From NCBI RefSeq assembly GCF_003628755.1, contig NZ_CP029256.1, positions 2,127,585-2,191,584 of the forward strand: a DNA stretch of 64,000 bases. Direction: 5' to 3'. The notes under the pieces were generated by a model, which worked only from the letters and a program-made list of their open reading frames with translations, was not told where the DNA came from and searched no databases. Shown here one piece after another: positions 27,299 through 36,316 of the stretch; positions within the stretch are counted from its first letter, which is position 1; each line of letters starts with the position of its first letter. Made by a program: the position numbers and the translations under genes. This DNA is from Christensenella minuta. Lineage in GTDB: Bacteria; Bacillota; Clostridia; Christensenellales; Christensenellaceae.

Positions 27299-27332
27299 GA
27301 AAGCGGCGGGGACCCAGCATCCCCGCCGCTTT
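27299..27332 (-). terminator. Terminator of the pentose operon
   Basis: A 10-bp stem GCGGCGGGGA/TCCCCGCCGC (27303-27312 with 27320-27329), followed on the minus strand by TTTCTTTAAAA. It lies about 55 bases beyond the cupin stop. The rest of 27184-27386 shows no gene. Confidence 0.8.
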
Positions 27333-27386
27333 CACAGCACGTTTTGTTATTTGTAGGAGGAAACAAAACCCTTCCTTATTTCAAGT

Positions 27387-27734
27387 TTACCTGATAATCA
27401 GCGCCAGGAACTTCAAAGGATCATCCCCATACTGCTTGATGCCGTGCCACTCTCCGTCGTAGGTGACGGATACGTCCCCCGGTTCGAGAATCACGGTGGA
27501 GCCATCGTTATCCGTGTACTCCGCTTTTCCGCTCAGGATATAATAAAGCTCGTTATCGCCCTGATGCTGGTGGTATTTTGCGTAGGATGCCACCGGTGCA
27601 TCCACGGCCACCATTTTGACGATCGTGGAAAGCTCGTGGTCCTTCACAAGATTTGTGAGGGTAAACGTCCCTTCCCCGCCGCACGGGTTATACTCGGGTT
27701 CCCGGTCAATCTGCGCATCCCTTTTAATCATCAT
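27387..27734 (-). CDS. Cupin-domain protein of the pentose operon
   Basis: A 115-residue single-cupin protein. Motif 1 is [20 protein letters not shown] with the metal-ligand pattern H-x-H...E, and motif 2 is [16 protein letters not shown] with the final histidine. Such small cupins in sugar operons are often sugar isomerases or mutarotase-like enzymes, but the activity cannot be read from sequence. Its start overlaps deoC by four bases, so it is the last gene of the operon. Confidence 0.8.
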   Translation of the reverse strand: MMIKRDAQIDREPEYNPCGGEGTFTLTNLVKDHELSTIVKMVAVDAPVASYAKYHQHQGDNELYYILSGKAEYTDNDGSTVILEPGDVSVTYDGEWHGIKQYGDDPLKFLALIIR

Positions 27735-28387
27735 TTTTCTCCTTCTACAATCGCAATCCCGTTACTCGTGCCAATACGGTTTGCTCCCGCGCTTATGACC
27801 TTCATGGCCGATTCGTAGTCGCGAATCCCGCCCGCGGCCTTCACGCCCATATCCGGGCCGACCGTCCTGCGCATCAGCGCAACGTCTTCCGGCGTGGCGC
27901 CGCCCGTGGAAAATCCCGTAGACGTCTTCACAAAATCGGCTCCCGCCTCTTTTGCCATCCTGCATGCTTCCACCTTCTCCTCATCCGTCAGCAGGCACGC
28001 CTCGATGATGACCTTGACATGCGCCCTGTCTTTCGCCGCTTCCACTACCGCGGCGATATCGGCCTTCACCGCATCCCATTTGTGGTCCTTGGCCTGTCCG
28101 ATGTTGATAACCATATCCACTTCCTGCGCTCCCAGCTCTACTGCGCGCTTCGTCTCGTATGCTTTTACCTCCGGCGTGACCGCCCCAAGCGGGAAACCTA
28201 CCACGCAGCACACCATCACGCCAGAGTCCGCGAGCAGCTCCGCGCAGAGCGGCACGTTGGTGAGGTTCACGCATACGCTCGCAAAGTGATATTTCTTCGC
28301 CTCTTCGCACAGCTCCCTGACTTTGCTTTCCGCTGCATCCGGTTTCAAGATCGTATGGTCAATGTATGACGCCAATGGTTTATCCAT
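27731..28387 (-). CDS. deoC: Deoxyribose-phosphate aldolase
   Basis: A 218-residue TIM-barrel class I aldolase cleaving 2-deoxyribose 5-phosphate to glyceraldehyde 3-phosphate and acetaldehyde. The N-terminus [13 protein letters not shown], the segment [13 protein letters not shown], the Schiff-base region [10 protein letters not shown] and the catalytic-lysine segment [20 protein letters not shown] are all present, as is VKAAGGIRD. Normal length. It lies between rbsK and the cupin gene, so the operon's product probably passes through a phosphorylated deoxy-pentose. Confidence 0.96.
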   Translation of the reverse strand: MDKPLASYIDHTILKPDAAESKVRELCEEAKKYHFASVCVNLTNVPLCAELLADSGVMVCCVVGFPLGAVTPEVKAYETKRAVELGAQEVDMVINIGQAKDHKWDAVKADIAAVVEAAKDRAHVKVIIEACLLTDEEKVEACRMAKEAGADFVKTSTGFSTGGATPEDVALMRRTVGPDMGVKAAGGIRDYESAMKVISAGANRIGTSNGIAIVEGEK

Positions 28388-28402
28388 GATTCATTCCTTC
28401 TT

Positions 28403-29317
28403 TCACAATATTTTTTCGATTTCACTGCGCATCGGCATGGACGGCGCCGTGCCGAATTTCTGTACCGCGAGCGACGCCAGCGCATTGCCGAATTCGACCG
28501 CCTCAAACAGGTCCTTCCCTTCAGAAAGCGCCGTTACAAAGCCGCCGTTGAACGCGTCTCCCGCGCCGGTGGTGTCGACCGCCTCCACGGCGCGCGCGCG
28601 GACCATGCGGGATTCGTCCGGCGTGCTTGCGAACACACCCCGCCTGCCCATGGTAATAACGACCTGCGGAATACCCCATTCATGGAACACAGCCGCCGCT
28701 TTTTCCGCGTCCGCCGCATCCCCGACAGATACGCCCGTAAGGGCCGCCGCCTCTACTTCGTTGGGTGTGACGATATCGGCCTTGCAAATAAACTCGCGCG
28801 AGACCTTCCGCGCCGGCGCGGGATTGAGCACAACCATAACGCCTGCCGTCCGGGCAATATCCATTACGCGCTCGAGGGCATCCATATTCACCTCAAACTG
28901 TACGAGAAGGATATCCGCCGCCTCAATCGCCGGCCGCAGCGTTTCAATATCCGCATCCGTAAAATTTGTGCACGCCCCGGGCACCACCAGAATCTGGTTT
29001 TGCTTCGATACCTGGTCCACACAGATAAGGGCGATTCCGGTGCCTTTTTCATCGTCGGTCAAAACGTAATCCGCCGCAATATCCTCCTGAGTATAAAAAT
29101 CACGCGCGAGGTCCCCGAATACATCCTTTCCAAGTTTGGTCGCGAGGATGATATCCGCCCCCGCGCGGTGCGCGGCCACAGCCTGGTTGCTGCCCTTGCC
29201 GCCCGGCCCAATCTTGAATAGCTCACCGAATACGGTCTCCCCCGCGCGGGGAAGATGTTCCGCGGTTCCCGTCAGGTCGGCGACATAGCTCCCGAACATC
29301 ACGATTTTTTTCTTCAT
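28403..29317 (-). CDS. rbsK: Ribokinase (PfkB family; possibly a deoxyribokinase)
   Basis: A 304-residue PfkB-fold sugar kinase. The first signature is GPGGKGSNQAVAAHRAGAD, and the second is DTTGAGDAFNGGFVTAL with the catalytic Asp and anion hole. ATG at 29317 is preferred to a GTG three codons upstream because of GGTGAGG spacing. With deoC next to it, the natural substrate could be 2-deoxyribose rather than ribose; sequence alone does not decide. Co-transcribed with the FGGY kinase. Confidence 0.9.
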   Translation of the reverse strand: MKKKIVMFGSYVADLTGTAEHLPRAGETVFGELFKIGPGGKGSNQAVAAHRAGADIILATKLGKDVFGDLARDFYTQEDIAADYVLTDDEKGTGIALICVDQVSKQNQILVVPGACTNFTDADIETLRPAIEAADILLVQFEVNMDALERVMDIARTAGVMVVLNPAPARKVSREFICKADIVTPNEVEAAALTGVSVGDAADAEKAAAVFHEWGIPQVVITMGRRGVFASTPDESRMVRARAVEAVDTTGAGDAFNGGFVTALSEGKDLFEAVEFGNALASLAVQKFGTAPSMPMRSEIEKIL

Positions 29318-29337
29318 AATCCTCACCCTTTATGGCC

Positions 29338-30864
29338 TCATTGGTTTGCCATCGCGGCGATCTCCTCATATACTCCGCAAAGTGCGTAATAAGAATGGTC
29401 AAAAACCTGAAGCATCTTCTCATACAGCGCGCTGTTTTCAGCGGCCGGATCGAACACGCCGACCGGGTAGACAAATTTATCCACTTCGTCAAAGCTCTTC
29501 AATTCGCCCACACCCACGCCCGCGCATACTGCCGCACCGATGGACGTCGCCTCTTCCAAATGGTTGAGGGGCTCTACCCCGATGCCAAAAATATCCGCGA
29601 AAATCTGCAGGCATACATCCGACTTTGCCAGCCCGCCAAGCACAATGATGCTCTTTACATCAATATGCGCACGCATAATATCGAGGATCAGCCTGAGGTT
29701 CATTCCGATGCCTTCCACCACGCTCCTGAGCATATCCGCATGCGTATGCTCCATCGTAAGGCCGATAAAGGCGCCCTTCGCATTCGGGTTCCACCGCGGC
29801 GACCGTTCGCCGATCAGGTAGGGCAGGTAATACAGCCCGTTTGCGCCTGCGGGTGAATCCGCGATCTTGCCGTTAATCAGGTCATAGACGCTTACGCCCT
29901 CCTGCTTTGCGCGCAGCGCCTCTTCGCCGCACATCTGTTTTTTCATCCACGCGTAGGAATTGCCCGCCGCCTGCATCGTTCCGCAGGGGGCAATCAGCCC
30001 CGGCACCGCATGCGCCCAGTTGAAGATACGCATCTCCTCATCGAACGCAGGCTTTCGGGTCGTCGTCGCGATCCACGAAGAAGAACCGAGGCAGTTATAG
30101 GTAATCCCCTCGGAAACCGATCCCGCGCCCACAGTGGCCGATGTTCCGTCGCCCGCGCCGATCACGACCGGGATCCCGGGGATCAGCCCGCATTCCTCCG
30201 CAGCCGCTTTCTCAAGTTCGCCTACCACATGCGTAGAAGGCACCGCCTCCGGGAAAAGCTCCCCGTCCACGCCGACGGCATCTAATATCTTGTCCGACCA
30301 GCGGAAGGCGTTCAGGTCGTATGCGTTCGTTCCCGTTGCATCCGAATAATCGGTGAGAAAACGTCCCGTCATTTTATAGGCGATATAATCCTTTGCATTC
30401 AGTACCTTGTAGATATTTTTATAGACATCCGGTTCGTTATTTTTGATCCACAGCAGCTTTGCAAGCGTATAGGACGCGCTTGGCCTGTGGCCTGTGATAT
30501 GATAGAATTCCCGGGTATCAATATGCGTCCGTATGAACTCTTCCTCAGCTACGGCGCGCATGTCCGCCCATATAATATGGTCCCGGAGCGGCACGCCGTT
30601 TCGGTCGAGGCAGAGACAGCCCATCATTTGCCCGGAAAACGAGATCGCGGAGACGCTTCCCGCATCGATTCCCTGCATCAGCTCCTTCGTGGACAGACAG
30701 ACCGCTTTCCACCAGTCATCCGGATTTTGCTCCGCCCAATTTGCATTAAAAAAATTTGTGTCATAGCTGGCGACCTTACTTTTCACATGTTCACCATCCA
30801 CTGTGAACAGTGTTGCTTTGTTGCCGGATGTCCCTAAATCGTGTGCGATCAAATACTTTGGCAT
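29338..30864 (-). CDS. FGGY-family carbohydrate kinase (xylulokinase-like)
   Basis: A 508-residue two-domain kinase. The N-terminal phosphate loop is AHDLGTSGNKATLFTVDG, the sugar-side region includes SGQMMGCLCLDRNGVPLRDH and IIWADMRA, and the C-domain has VIGAGDGTSATVGAGSVSEG and IIVLGGLAKSDVCLQIFADI. It resembles the XylB branch acting on ketopentoses, but FGGY specificity is hard to predict. ATG at 30864 follows GAGGG; the frame runs nine codons further upstream. About 100 AT-rich bases separate it from the permease gene. Confidence 0.88.
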   Translation of the reverse strand: MPKYLIAHDLGTSGNKATLFTVDGEHVKSKVASYDTNFFNANWAEQNPDDWWKAVCLSTKELMQGIDAGSVSAISFSGQMMGCLCLDRNGVPLRDHIIWADMRAVAEEEFIRTHIDTREFYHITGHRPSASYTLAKLLWIKNNEPDVYKNIYKVLNAKDYIAYKMTGRFLTDYSDATGTNAYDLNAFRWSDKILDAVGVDGELFPEAVPSTHVVGELEKAAAEECGLIPGIPVVIGAGDGTSATVGAGSVSEGITYNCLGSSSWIATTTRKPAFDEEMRIFNWAHAVPGLIAPCGTMQAAGNSYAWMKKQMCGEEALRAKQEGVSVYDLINGKIADSPAGANGLYYLPYLIGERSPRWNPNAKGAFIGLTMEHTHADMLRSVVEGIGMNLRLILDIMRAHIDVKSIIVLGGLAKSDVCLQIFADIFGIGVEPLNHLEEATSIGAAVCAGVGVGELKSFDEVDKFVYPVGVFDPAAENSALYEKMLQVFDHSYYALCGVYEEIAAMANQ

Positions 30865-30963
30865 ATCGATACCCTCATCCTCTTTTCTCATGTTTTTTGC
30901 AATATCTTACCGTATATTACTTCTTTATATATTACATATATTACTCTTTTTTCTTTATTTATA

Positions 30964-31923
30964 CTACTTTTTCTTTGCCTTATCAATCAATACAGCAATG
31001 ATAATCAGCGACCCGATACAAATCTCGAGAATAAACGAGTTGACCCCGAGGAGGTTGCCGCCGTTCCGCAGCGTCTGCATGATTAGGGCGCCGATCACCG
31101 TACCGACGATGCTGCCTTCGCCGCCGGACAGGCTCGCACCGCCGACAACGGAAGCCGCGATCGCATCGAGCTCATAGCCGTCGCCGCCCTTCGGCAGGCC
31201 GTTGCCGACGCGTGAGGCGAGCATGATGCCCGCAACCGCCGAACAGAGCGCGCTTACGAGGTAGATGCCATAAATATTGAGGCGGATGTTGACGCCCGAA
31301 AGGCGCGTCGCCTCTTCGTTGCTGCCGATGGAATACACATTCCGCCCAAACACCGTAAATTTCAGGATCAGCAGCGCGATGATGATGGCAACGATCCAAA
31401 TGATGGCCAAAGCCGGTATCCCCAGGATCGTCGAGGTGGCAAAATTAATGAAGTCGTCCGGCATGCCGGAGATCATGCGCGCATCGGTAATCAGCATAAT
31501 TACGCCGCGTACAATGGTCATTGTGCCAAGGGTCGCAATGAACGGAGGCACCTTGCCGTCATGCACAAGTACGCCGTTGGCAACGCCCACGCCGCAGCTC
31601 GCCGCCACCGATACGAGGACCGCCGGAGCGATGCCCCAGCCGCCTACCATCAGCATAGAGGCCAGGATTCCGGAGAAGCCGACGATCGCGCCGACCGAAA
31701 GGTCGATGCCGCTTGAAATGATAACAAATGTCATACCGATTGCGACAACCCCGTTGATGGAAGTCTGCTTCATCAGGTTGGACATGTTGTCCCATGTCAT
31801 GAATTTATTCGATGCGATCGACAGGACGATAAACATTGCAATAAGGATGATGAGGATCATCATTTCTCCCGGCAATGCACGCTTTTTCTTTTCCATAGGA
31901 TTGATTGCTGTTTCTTTATTCAT
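30964..31923 (-). CDS. Sugar ABC transporter permease (RbsC-like)
   Basis: A 319-residue polytopic membrane protein of the ribose/xylose class of carbohydrate importers. It has about nine hydrophobic segments and the family-typical GMTFVIISSGIDLSVGAIVG, GTMTIVRGVIMLI and GYELDAIAASVVGGASLSGG segments. It forms the channel for the ATPase and binding protein encoded just upstream. Start has a normal ribosome-binding site. Confidence 0.93.
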   Translation of the reverse strand: MNKETAINPMEKKKRALPGEMMILIILIAMFIVLSIASNKFMTWDNMSNLMKQTSINGVVAIGMTFVIISSGIDLSVGAIVGFSGILASMLMVGGWGIAPAVLVSVAASCGVGVANGVLVHDGKVPPFIATLGTMTIVRGVIMLITDARMISGMPDDFINFATSTILGIPALAIIWIVAIIIALLILKFTVFGRNVYSIGSNEEATRLSGVNIRLNIYGIYLVSALCSAVAGIMLASRVGNGLPKGGDGYELDAIAASVVGGASLSGGEGSIVGTVIGALIMQTLRNGGNLLGVNSFILEICIGSLIIIAVLIDKAKKK

Positions 31924-31941
31924 AATCCCTACTCCTTTTTC

Positions 31942-33447
31942 TTATACCATGCCGGATGCAAGACGCAGGATGCGCTCTTCGTCCAGCCTGCCGCCAACCA
32001 TAAACTCGCTGCGGTCGATGGTCGCCATCTGCTTTCCTTCCGATATGACCATCAGCCGGTCCGCAAGGCTCATGACCTCCGGGAGATAGGACGAGATGAG
32101 CACAATTGCTTTTCCCTGCTTAAGAAGCCGCTCAAACAAACGGTAGATTTCCACTTTCGCGCCAACGTCGACGCCTACCGTGCATTCGTCAAAGATAAAT
32201 ATTTCGCTGTCCGCGCACAGCCATTTTGCAATCACTACTTTTTGCTGGTTGCCGCCCGAAAGGTTCTGCACCTTTTGCTTGATCGACGGCGTTTTGATAC
32301 GGATTTGTTCCTTATAATACTCGGCCCGTTCCCTCTCTCTGTTAACATTGATTACTCCGGCTTTCGATATTTTTGAATAGGAAGCCAGGTTTGTATTTAC
32401 TTCAATGGAAAGCCCCATTGAAAGTCCCTGCGTTTTTCTATCCTCCGGCAGCAGGGCGACGCCGCTGTCGATCCCCTGCTTCGGCGACTTGTTATGAGCT
32501 TTTTTTCCGAGTACCTTTACCCCGCCCGAATCGTACGGGTCCGCGCCAAACACGCCGCGCATGATTTCTGTGCGTCCTGAACCGACCAGCCCGAACATGC
32601 CGAGAATCTCCCCCCGGCGCACCTCGAAACTGATACCTTCGTACACGCCTTTGCGGGTAAGTCCGCTTACCTCAAGCACCGTTTCGCCGGGCTCAAAGTG
32701 CTCAATGGAATACATGTCTCCCACATCCCGGCCAACCATCATGCGTACGAGGTCGTCCTTATTGGTATCCGCGACGTTAACCGTTTCCACCAACGCACCG
32801 TCCTTTAAAACCGTTACGCGGTCGCCGAGCTCAAAAATTTCTTCGATCCGGTGGGAAATATAGATGATGCCGCAGCCGTTATCGCGAAGCTTGCCAATAA
32901 GCTCGAACAGGATTTCGACTTCCTCATTCGCAAGGAGCGCCGTCGGTTCGTCGAATACGATCACCTTTGCTTTTTCATGCACGATTTTTGCAATCGTCAC
33001 CATTTCCTGCTGGGCGATGGGGAGGTCTTTGATCCGTTTTTTAGGGTCCACCTTGATATCAAGCTCCGTAAGCGTTTTGGACGTCTCGGAGTTGATTTTC
33101 TTCCAGTCCACGATACCCGCTTTCCTGGGCAGCTCGCCCAGGAAGAAATTTTCAGCTACGGAAAGGTGCGGCGCAAGTGTGATGTCCTGATAAACGGCCC
33201 CGAGGCCAAGTCTCTTCGCCTGCTGTGGATTCCTGATCTGTACTTCCTGTCCGTCTACGAAAATCTTGCCCGACGAAGGCTCATGGACGCCCATAAGCGC
33301 TTTAATCAGCGTGGATTTTCCTGCGCCGTTTTCCCCCATCAGCGCATGGACCTCGCCTGCCCTTACATCAAAATCGACGTCTTCAAGAGCCTTCACACCC
33401 GGAAAAATTTTCGAGATTTTTTCCATTTTTACCAGTACGTTTTCCAT
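31942..33447 (-). CDS. Sugar ABC transporter ATP-binding protein (RbsA-like, double domain)
   Basis: A 501-residue protein with two ABC domains. The first has Walker A GENGAGKSTLIKALMG, a QQEMVTIAKIV signature region and Walker B VIVFDEPTALL. The second has a degenerate Walker A (GLVGSGRTEIMRGVFG), LSGGNQQKVVIAKWLCADSE and Walker B IFIFDECTVGVDVG. One intact and one degenerate ATP site is typical of the RbsA/MglA type. Co-transcribed with the permease. Confidence 0.94.
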   Translation of the reverse strand: MENVLVKMEKISKIFPGVKALEDVDFDVRAGEVHALMGENGAGKSTLIKALMGVHEPSSGKIFVDGQEVQIRNPQQAKRLGLGAVYQDITLAPHLSVAENFFLGELPRKAGIVDWKKINSETSKTLTELDIKVDPKKRIKDLPIAQQEMVTIAKIVHEKAKVIVFDEPTALLANEEVEILFELIGKLRDNGCGIIYISHRIEEIFELGDRVTVLKDGALVETVNVADTNKDDLVRMMVGRDVGDMYSIEHFEPGETVLEVSGLTRKGVYEGISFEVRRGEILGMFGLVGSGRTEIMRGVFGADPYDSGGVKVLGKKAHNKSPKQGIDSGVALLPEDRKTQGLSMGLSIEVNTNLASYSKISKAGVINVNRERERAEYYKEQIRIKTPSIKQKVQNLSGGNQQKVVIAKWLCADSEIFIFDECTVGVDVGAKVEIYRLFERLLKQGKAIVLISSYLPEVMSLADRLMVISEGKQMATIDRSEFMVGGRLDEERILRLASGMV

Positions 33448-33476
33448 AGACTAATCCATCCCTTTCATTCATTTTG

Positions 33477-33523
33477 CGGCATTCTGCCGGAGGGAAGGAG
33501 CGATCCCTCTCCCGGAAATGCCG
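33477..33523 (-). other. Intercistronic stem-loop between binding-protein and ATPase genes
   Basis: A strong hairpin: outer stem CGGCATT/AATGCCG plus an inner GC-rich stem (CCGGGAGAGGGA region with TCCCTCCGG). No U-run follows on the minus strand. It lies between the genes for the binding protein and the ATPase, where such structures often stabilise the upstream mRNA so that more binding protein is made. That role is inference. Confidence 0.6.
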
Positions 33524-33542
33524 AGTTATCAGAGAGTTCTGC

Positions 33543-34616
33543 TTAGCCTATTTTTTTGATAGTTGGATCGAGCAGTCCTTTGATCTCCTCTTCGTCCATG
33601 TTGTCCTTCGTTACAACCGTAACACCGGTGTCTACATAGGATTCGAGCGTCTCACCGGCGATCGCTTTCAGAGCGTCTTCAACGCCCTTATAGCCCATTC
33701 CATAGGGATCCTGCAGGATCAGGGCGTCAACAGCGCCAGTTCCAAGGCCTTTGATCTCCTCCGGGTCGGAGTCGAACGCAACCAATACGAGGTCATTTTC
33801 CTTACCCGCTTCCGTGATGGCGCGCGCTGTGCCAGAACCAACAGTGTTATTGTCGGCAAAGAAGCCGAGGAGATCGTCGTTTGCCGAAATCTGGTCGGCG
33901 GCCGCGTCCATCGCCTTAGTCATATCGCCGTCAACGTATACCGTTTCTATCAGTTCGATGTCGGGGGCGATTTCTTTTATCCTGTCGATAAAGCCCTGGT
34001 CTCTGTCGGTCAGGACCTGCACGCCCGCCATATTGCTGATGACGCCAACTTTGCCCTTCAGTTCCTTGCCTTCAGCCTTGAGTTTTTCAACCAGTGTATC
34101 GGCCGCCTGTGCGCCTCCCTTTAGGTTATCCGTCGCGAGAAGGGTCGCAACCTTATCCGTGTTAACCTTGTTGTCAACCGTGATGACCGGGATACCCTTG
34201 GAAACCGCATCCTCGATTGCCGGAACCGTAGCGTCCGAGCTTGTGGAAGCGATCACGATCGCATCAGGCTCTCTGGAGATGATCTGCTCCAGAATGGAGA
34301 CCTGCTGATCGATATCCGATTCATTCGGAGGTCCGTCCGTCGTCACCTTGACCTTGTCCGGATTCTCAGCCGCATAGTTCGTTGCACCAATCAGAACATA
34401 CTGCCAAAAATCGGAGTCCGTCGCTTTAATCAGGACCGCTACGTCTTTGACCCCGCCGTCATCCCCTGCGGGTTCAGCCGGGGCCGTGGAGGCGTCCGTT
34501 GCGGCAGACGATTCCGCCGGAGCCTGCGAAGCCGTGTCGCCTTCTTGTCCGCAGCCAACGAGCGCTACGCTCAGGAGCATGACTGCAACTACCAGGATTG
34601 CTAACATCTTTTTCAT
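33543..34616 (-). CDS. Sugar-binding lipoprotein of the pentose ABC transporter (RbsB-like)
   Basis: A 357-residue periplasmic-binding-protein-fold receptor. The signal MKKMLAILVVAVMLLSVALV is followed by the lipobox Cys (LVGC), so it is a lipid-anchored receptor. After an Ala/Ser/Pro-rich linker the RbsB-type domain starts near residue 58 (VKDVAVLIKATDSDFWQYVL) with DAIVIASTSSDATVPAIEDA further on. ATG at 34616 is set by GGAGG nine bases ahead; the frame is open 13 codons further. First gene of the operon, directly behind the LacI operator region. Confidence 0.93.
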   Translation of the reverse strand: MKKMLAILVVAVMLLSVALVGCGQEGDTASQAPAESSAATDASTAPAEPAGDDGGVKDVAVLIKATDSDFWQYVLIGATNYAAENPDKVKVTTDGPPNESDIDQQVSILEQIISREPDAIVIASTSSDATVPAIEDAVSKGIPVITVDNKVNTDKVATLLATDNLKGGAQAADTLVEKLKAEGKELKGKVGVISNMAGVQVLTDRDQGFIDRIKEIAPDIELIETVYVDGDMTKAMDAAADQISANDDLLGFFADNNTVGSGTARAITEAGKENDLVLVAFDSDPEEIKGLGTGAVDALILQDPYGMGYKGVEDALKAIAGETLESYVDTGVTVVTKDNMDEEEIKGLLDPTIKKIG

Positions 34617-34649
34617 CTTTTTTTCCTCCATTTTTGATAGATATATTTT

Positions 34650-34705
34650 GGCCATATGATTGGGGGATATGGCCTTCTTTTGCGGGAACGTTCTGCTCCC
34701 GCAAA
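34650..34705 (-). other. Two hairpins in the pentose-operon leader
   Basis: In transcript order, a 9-bp stem TTTGCGGGA/TCCCGCAAA (34705-34679) and an 8-bp stem GGCCATAT/ATATGGCC (34674-34650). Neither has a following U-run, so they look like mRNA-protecting or spacing structures, not terminators. Confidence 0.5.
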
Positions 34706-34738
34706 CTTAATATTTTATTGATTCGTCATTGATTCGAG

Positions 34739-34776
34739 AATGTATTCGTATACATTAAAATGTATACGAATACATT
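34739..34776 (-). promoter_or_regulatory. Double LacI-type operator and promoter of the pentose operon
   Basis: Two 18-base sites in inverted orientation, AATGTATTCGTATACATT (34739-34756) and its exact reverse complement (34759-34776), separated by two bases, form a perfect 38-bp inverted repeat. Each site is itself a near-palindrome centred on CG, as in LacI-family operators. A likely promoter on the minus strand is TTTACA just upstream (near 34784-34779) with TACATT 16 bases later, inside the repeat, so a bound repressor would cover it. Confidence 0.8.
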
Positions 34777-34793
34777 TTTGTGTAAATAAAAAA

Positions 34794-35822
34794 CTATTTA
34801 TTTTTCAAGCTGCTGATTTGGGTGCAGGATTCCCTGATGCAGAGCTGTGTCGGCATCACGATGCTCCTTGGTTGGATGTCTTTGCCTTCCTCACCCTTGC
34901 TGATCCGTTCCAACAAGAGTTCGGCGGCAATCCGTCCCATGTTTGTATTTGGCCTTTTGATGACCGTAACCGGCGGCTGCAAATGTGCCGCAAATGGAAA
35001 ATCGTCAAAACCTGCAAGCGACACTTCCTCCGGAATGCTGACCTTGTAATCGACCAACGCTTTATATGCGCCCATCGTAGTCAGGTTGTTTCCGCCGATC
35101 ATAGCCGTTGGCCGGTCCTTCAGTTGTAAAAGTTCCTGTACTGCATGATATCCGCCCTCTTCCGTGAACAGTCCCGGAATCAGATATTCTTCTTTGACTG
35201 GGATTCCGTTTTTTTTCATTGCCTTCCGGAACCCGTTCAGGCGTTCGACACCGGGCGTCAGGTCCTGCGGACCATAGATCATTGCAATATCCGTATGCCC
35301 GAGGGACACGAGGTAATCCACAATCTGGCCTACCCCGCCCATATTATCAATCATCAGATAGTCGTTTTTCTGTACCCCGCTGGACTTCCTGTCGATCATA
35401 ACGACGGGAATGCCCATGTTGCCGAATACGTCGATATACTCATTATCCGAATCGACAAATACCGCCAATAAGCCTGCTACACGGTAACGCAGCAGCGTTT
35501 CAAGCGCTTTCTTTTCTTTTTCAGGATCGTCCGCCGCGTTTTCAAAGATAATGTCATAGCCTTGCTTGAAGCACATCTCCTGGAATCCGGAAAGCATTGC
35601 AATGAAAAAAGGATTTTTGATGTCGGGAACCAAATAGCCGATGGTTTTGGTATTCGCCATACGCAAATTGCGCGCCATGGCGTTTTGTACGTAACCATTC
35701 TCTTTGATTACCTGTAATACTTTTTTCGCTGTTTTCGGAGAGACTTTTTTGTCCTTGTTGATGACTCTTGAAACTGTGGCAGAAGATACACCCGCCAGCT
35801 TAGCGATATCTCTTTGATTCAA
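34794..35822 (-). CDS. LacI-family transcriptional regulator of the pentose operon
   Basis: A 342-residue regulator. The LacI helix-turn-helix and hinge are at residues 1-58 (RDIAKLAGVSSATVSRVINK, then AMARNLRMANTKTIGYLVPD). The C-terminal domain has the sugar-binding-protein fold (GVERLNGFRKAMKKNGIPVK, AGFDDFPFAAHLQPPVTVIK). The start is TTG at 35822, giving MNQRDIAKLAGVS; no ATG fits. The ribosome-binding site is weak, consistent with low repressor levels. It reads in the same direction as the operon and has its own promoter with the same operator sequence, so autoregulation is likely. Confidence 0.93.
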   Translation of the reverse strand: MNQRDIAKLAGVSSATVSRVINKDKKVSPKTAKKVLQVIKENGYVQNAMARNLRMANTKTIGYLVPDIKNPFFIAMLSGFQEMCFKQGYDIIFENAADDPEKEKKALETLLRYRVAGLLAVFVDSDNEYIDVFGNMGIPVVMIDRKSSGVQKNDYLMIDNMGGVGQIVDYLVSLGHTDIAMIYGPQDLTPGVERLNGFRKAMKKNGIPVKEEYLIPGLFTEEGGYHAVQELLQLKDRPTAMIGGNNLTTMGAYKALVDYKVSIPEEVSLAGFDDFPFAAHLQPPVTVIKRPNTNMGRIAAELLLERISKGEEGKDIQPRSIVMPTQLCIRESCTQISSLKNK

Positions 35823-35836
35823 TCTTCTACACCAAT

Positions 35837-35894
35837 TGTATTCGTATACATTCCCTTATGGGTTAATCATAATCTCTCTCATTTTATTTGTCAA
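35837..35894 (-). promoter_or_regulatory. lacI-type gene promoter with LacI operator
   Basis: Minus-strand TTGACA (35894-35889) and TATGAT (35871-35866), spacer 17. The operator TGTATTCGTATACA (35837-35850) lies about nine bases beyond the predicted start site. It is identical to the core of the sites at 34739-34776. Confidence 0.82.
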
Positions 35895-35988
35895 CATCTT
35901 TTTCATGAAAAGTATAAATTGGGAAAAGAGGTGATCTGCGGCATCAAGAGGGTAACGCCCTTAGAACAGCAGGTTGCCGTATCCCCGT

Positions 35989-36219
35989 TCAATATTTGAT
36001 GATATAGTGACAGACAAGGTAGGGCTGGAGGTTGTTGTGGGGTTGGCCTTCGCCTGCAGCTTGGTTTGTTGCTGTCGTAGAATTATTTAATGCTGTAGTA
36101 TTTGCGGTTGCAGCATCCAGATATATATCTTGTCCACTTACTTGATTAAAAGTCACTATGTAAAACCGCTTAACCGTGTGTAAGATTAGGCTTGTACGAC
36201 ACTTTGTACCTTGTAACAT
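35989..36219 (-). pseudogene. Stray tail-fibre (collar-domain) C-terminal tip
   Basis: The last about 45 codons of this frame (ending GQPHNNLQPYLVCHYIIKY) match the end of a phage tail-collar domain, and closely match residues in the tail-fibre gene at 38002-39519 (EAHNNLQPYLVCNYIIKYG). 25 bases are identical between 36017-36041 and 38795-38819. No collar N-terminus or ribosome-binding site precedes it. It is either the remnant of a second fibre gene or a silent tip cassette. It lies just downstream of a phage-type promoter (36317-36366). Confidence 0.6.
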
Positions 36220-36316
36220 CAGATTTAGTACGGATATTTTTGGATATTTGCGTCCTACTTTTCAGATCGCCTCAGGCGTTCAATAATCAATTCCTTGGCA
36301 GCGCAGAAAATGACCT

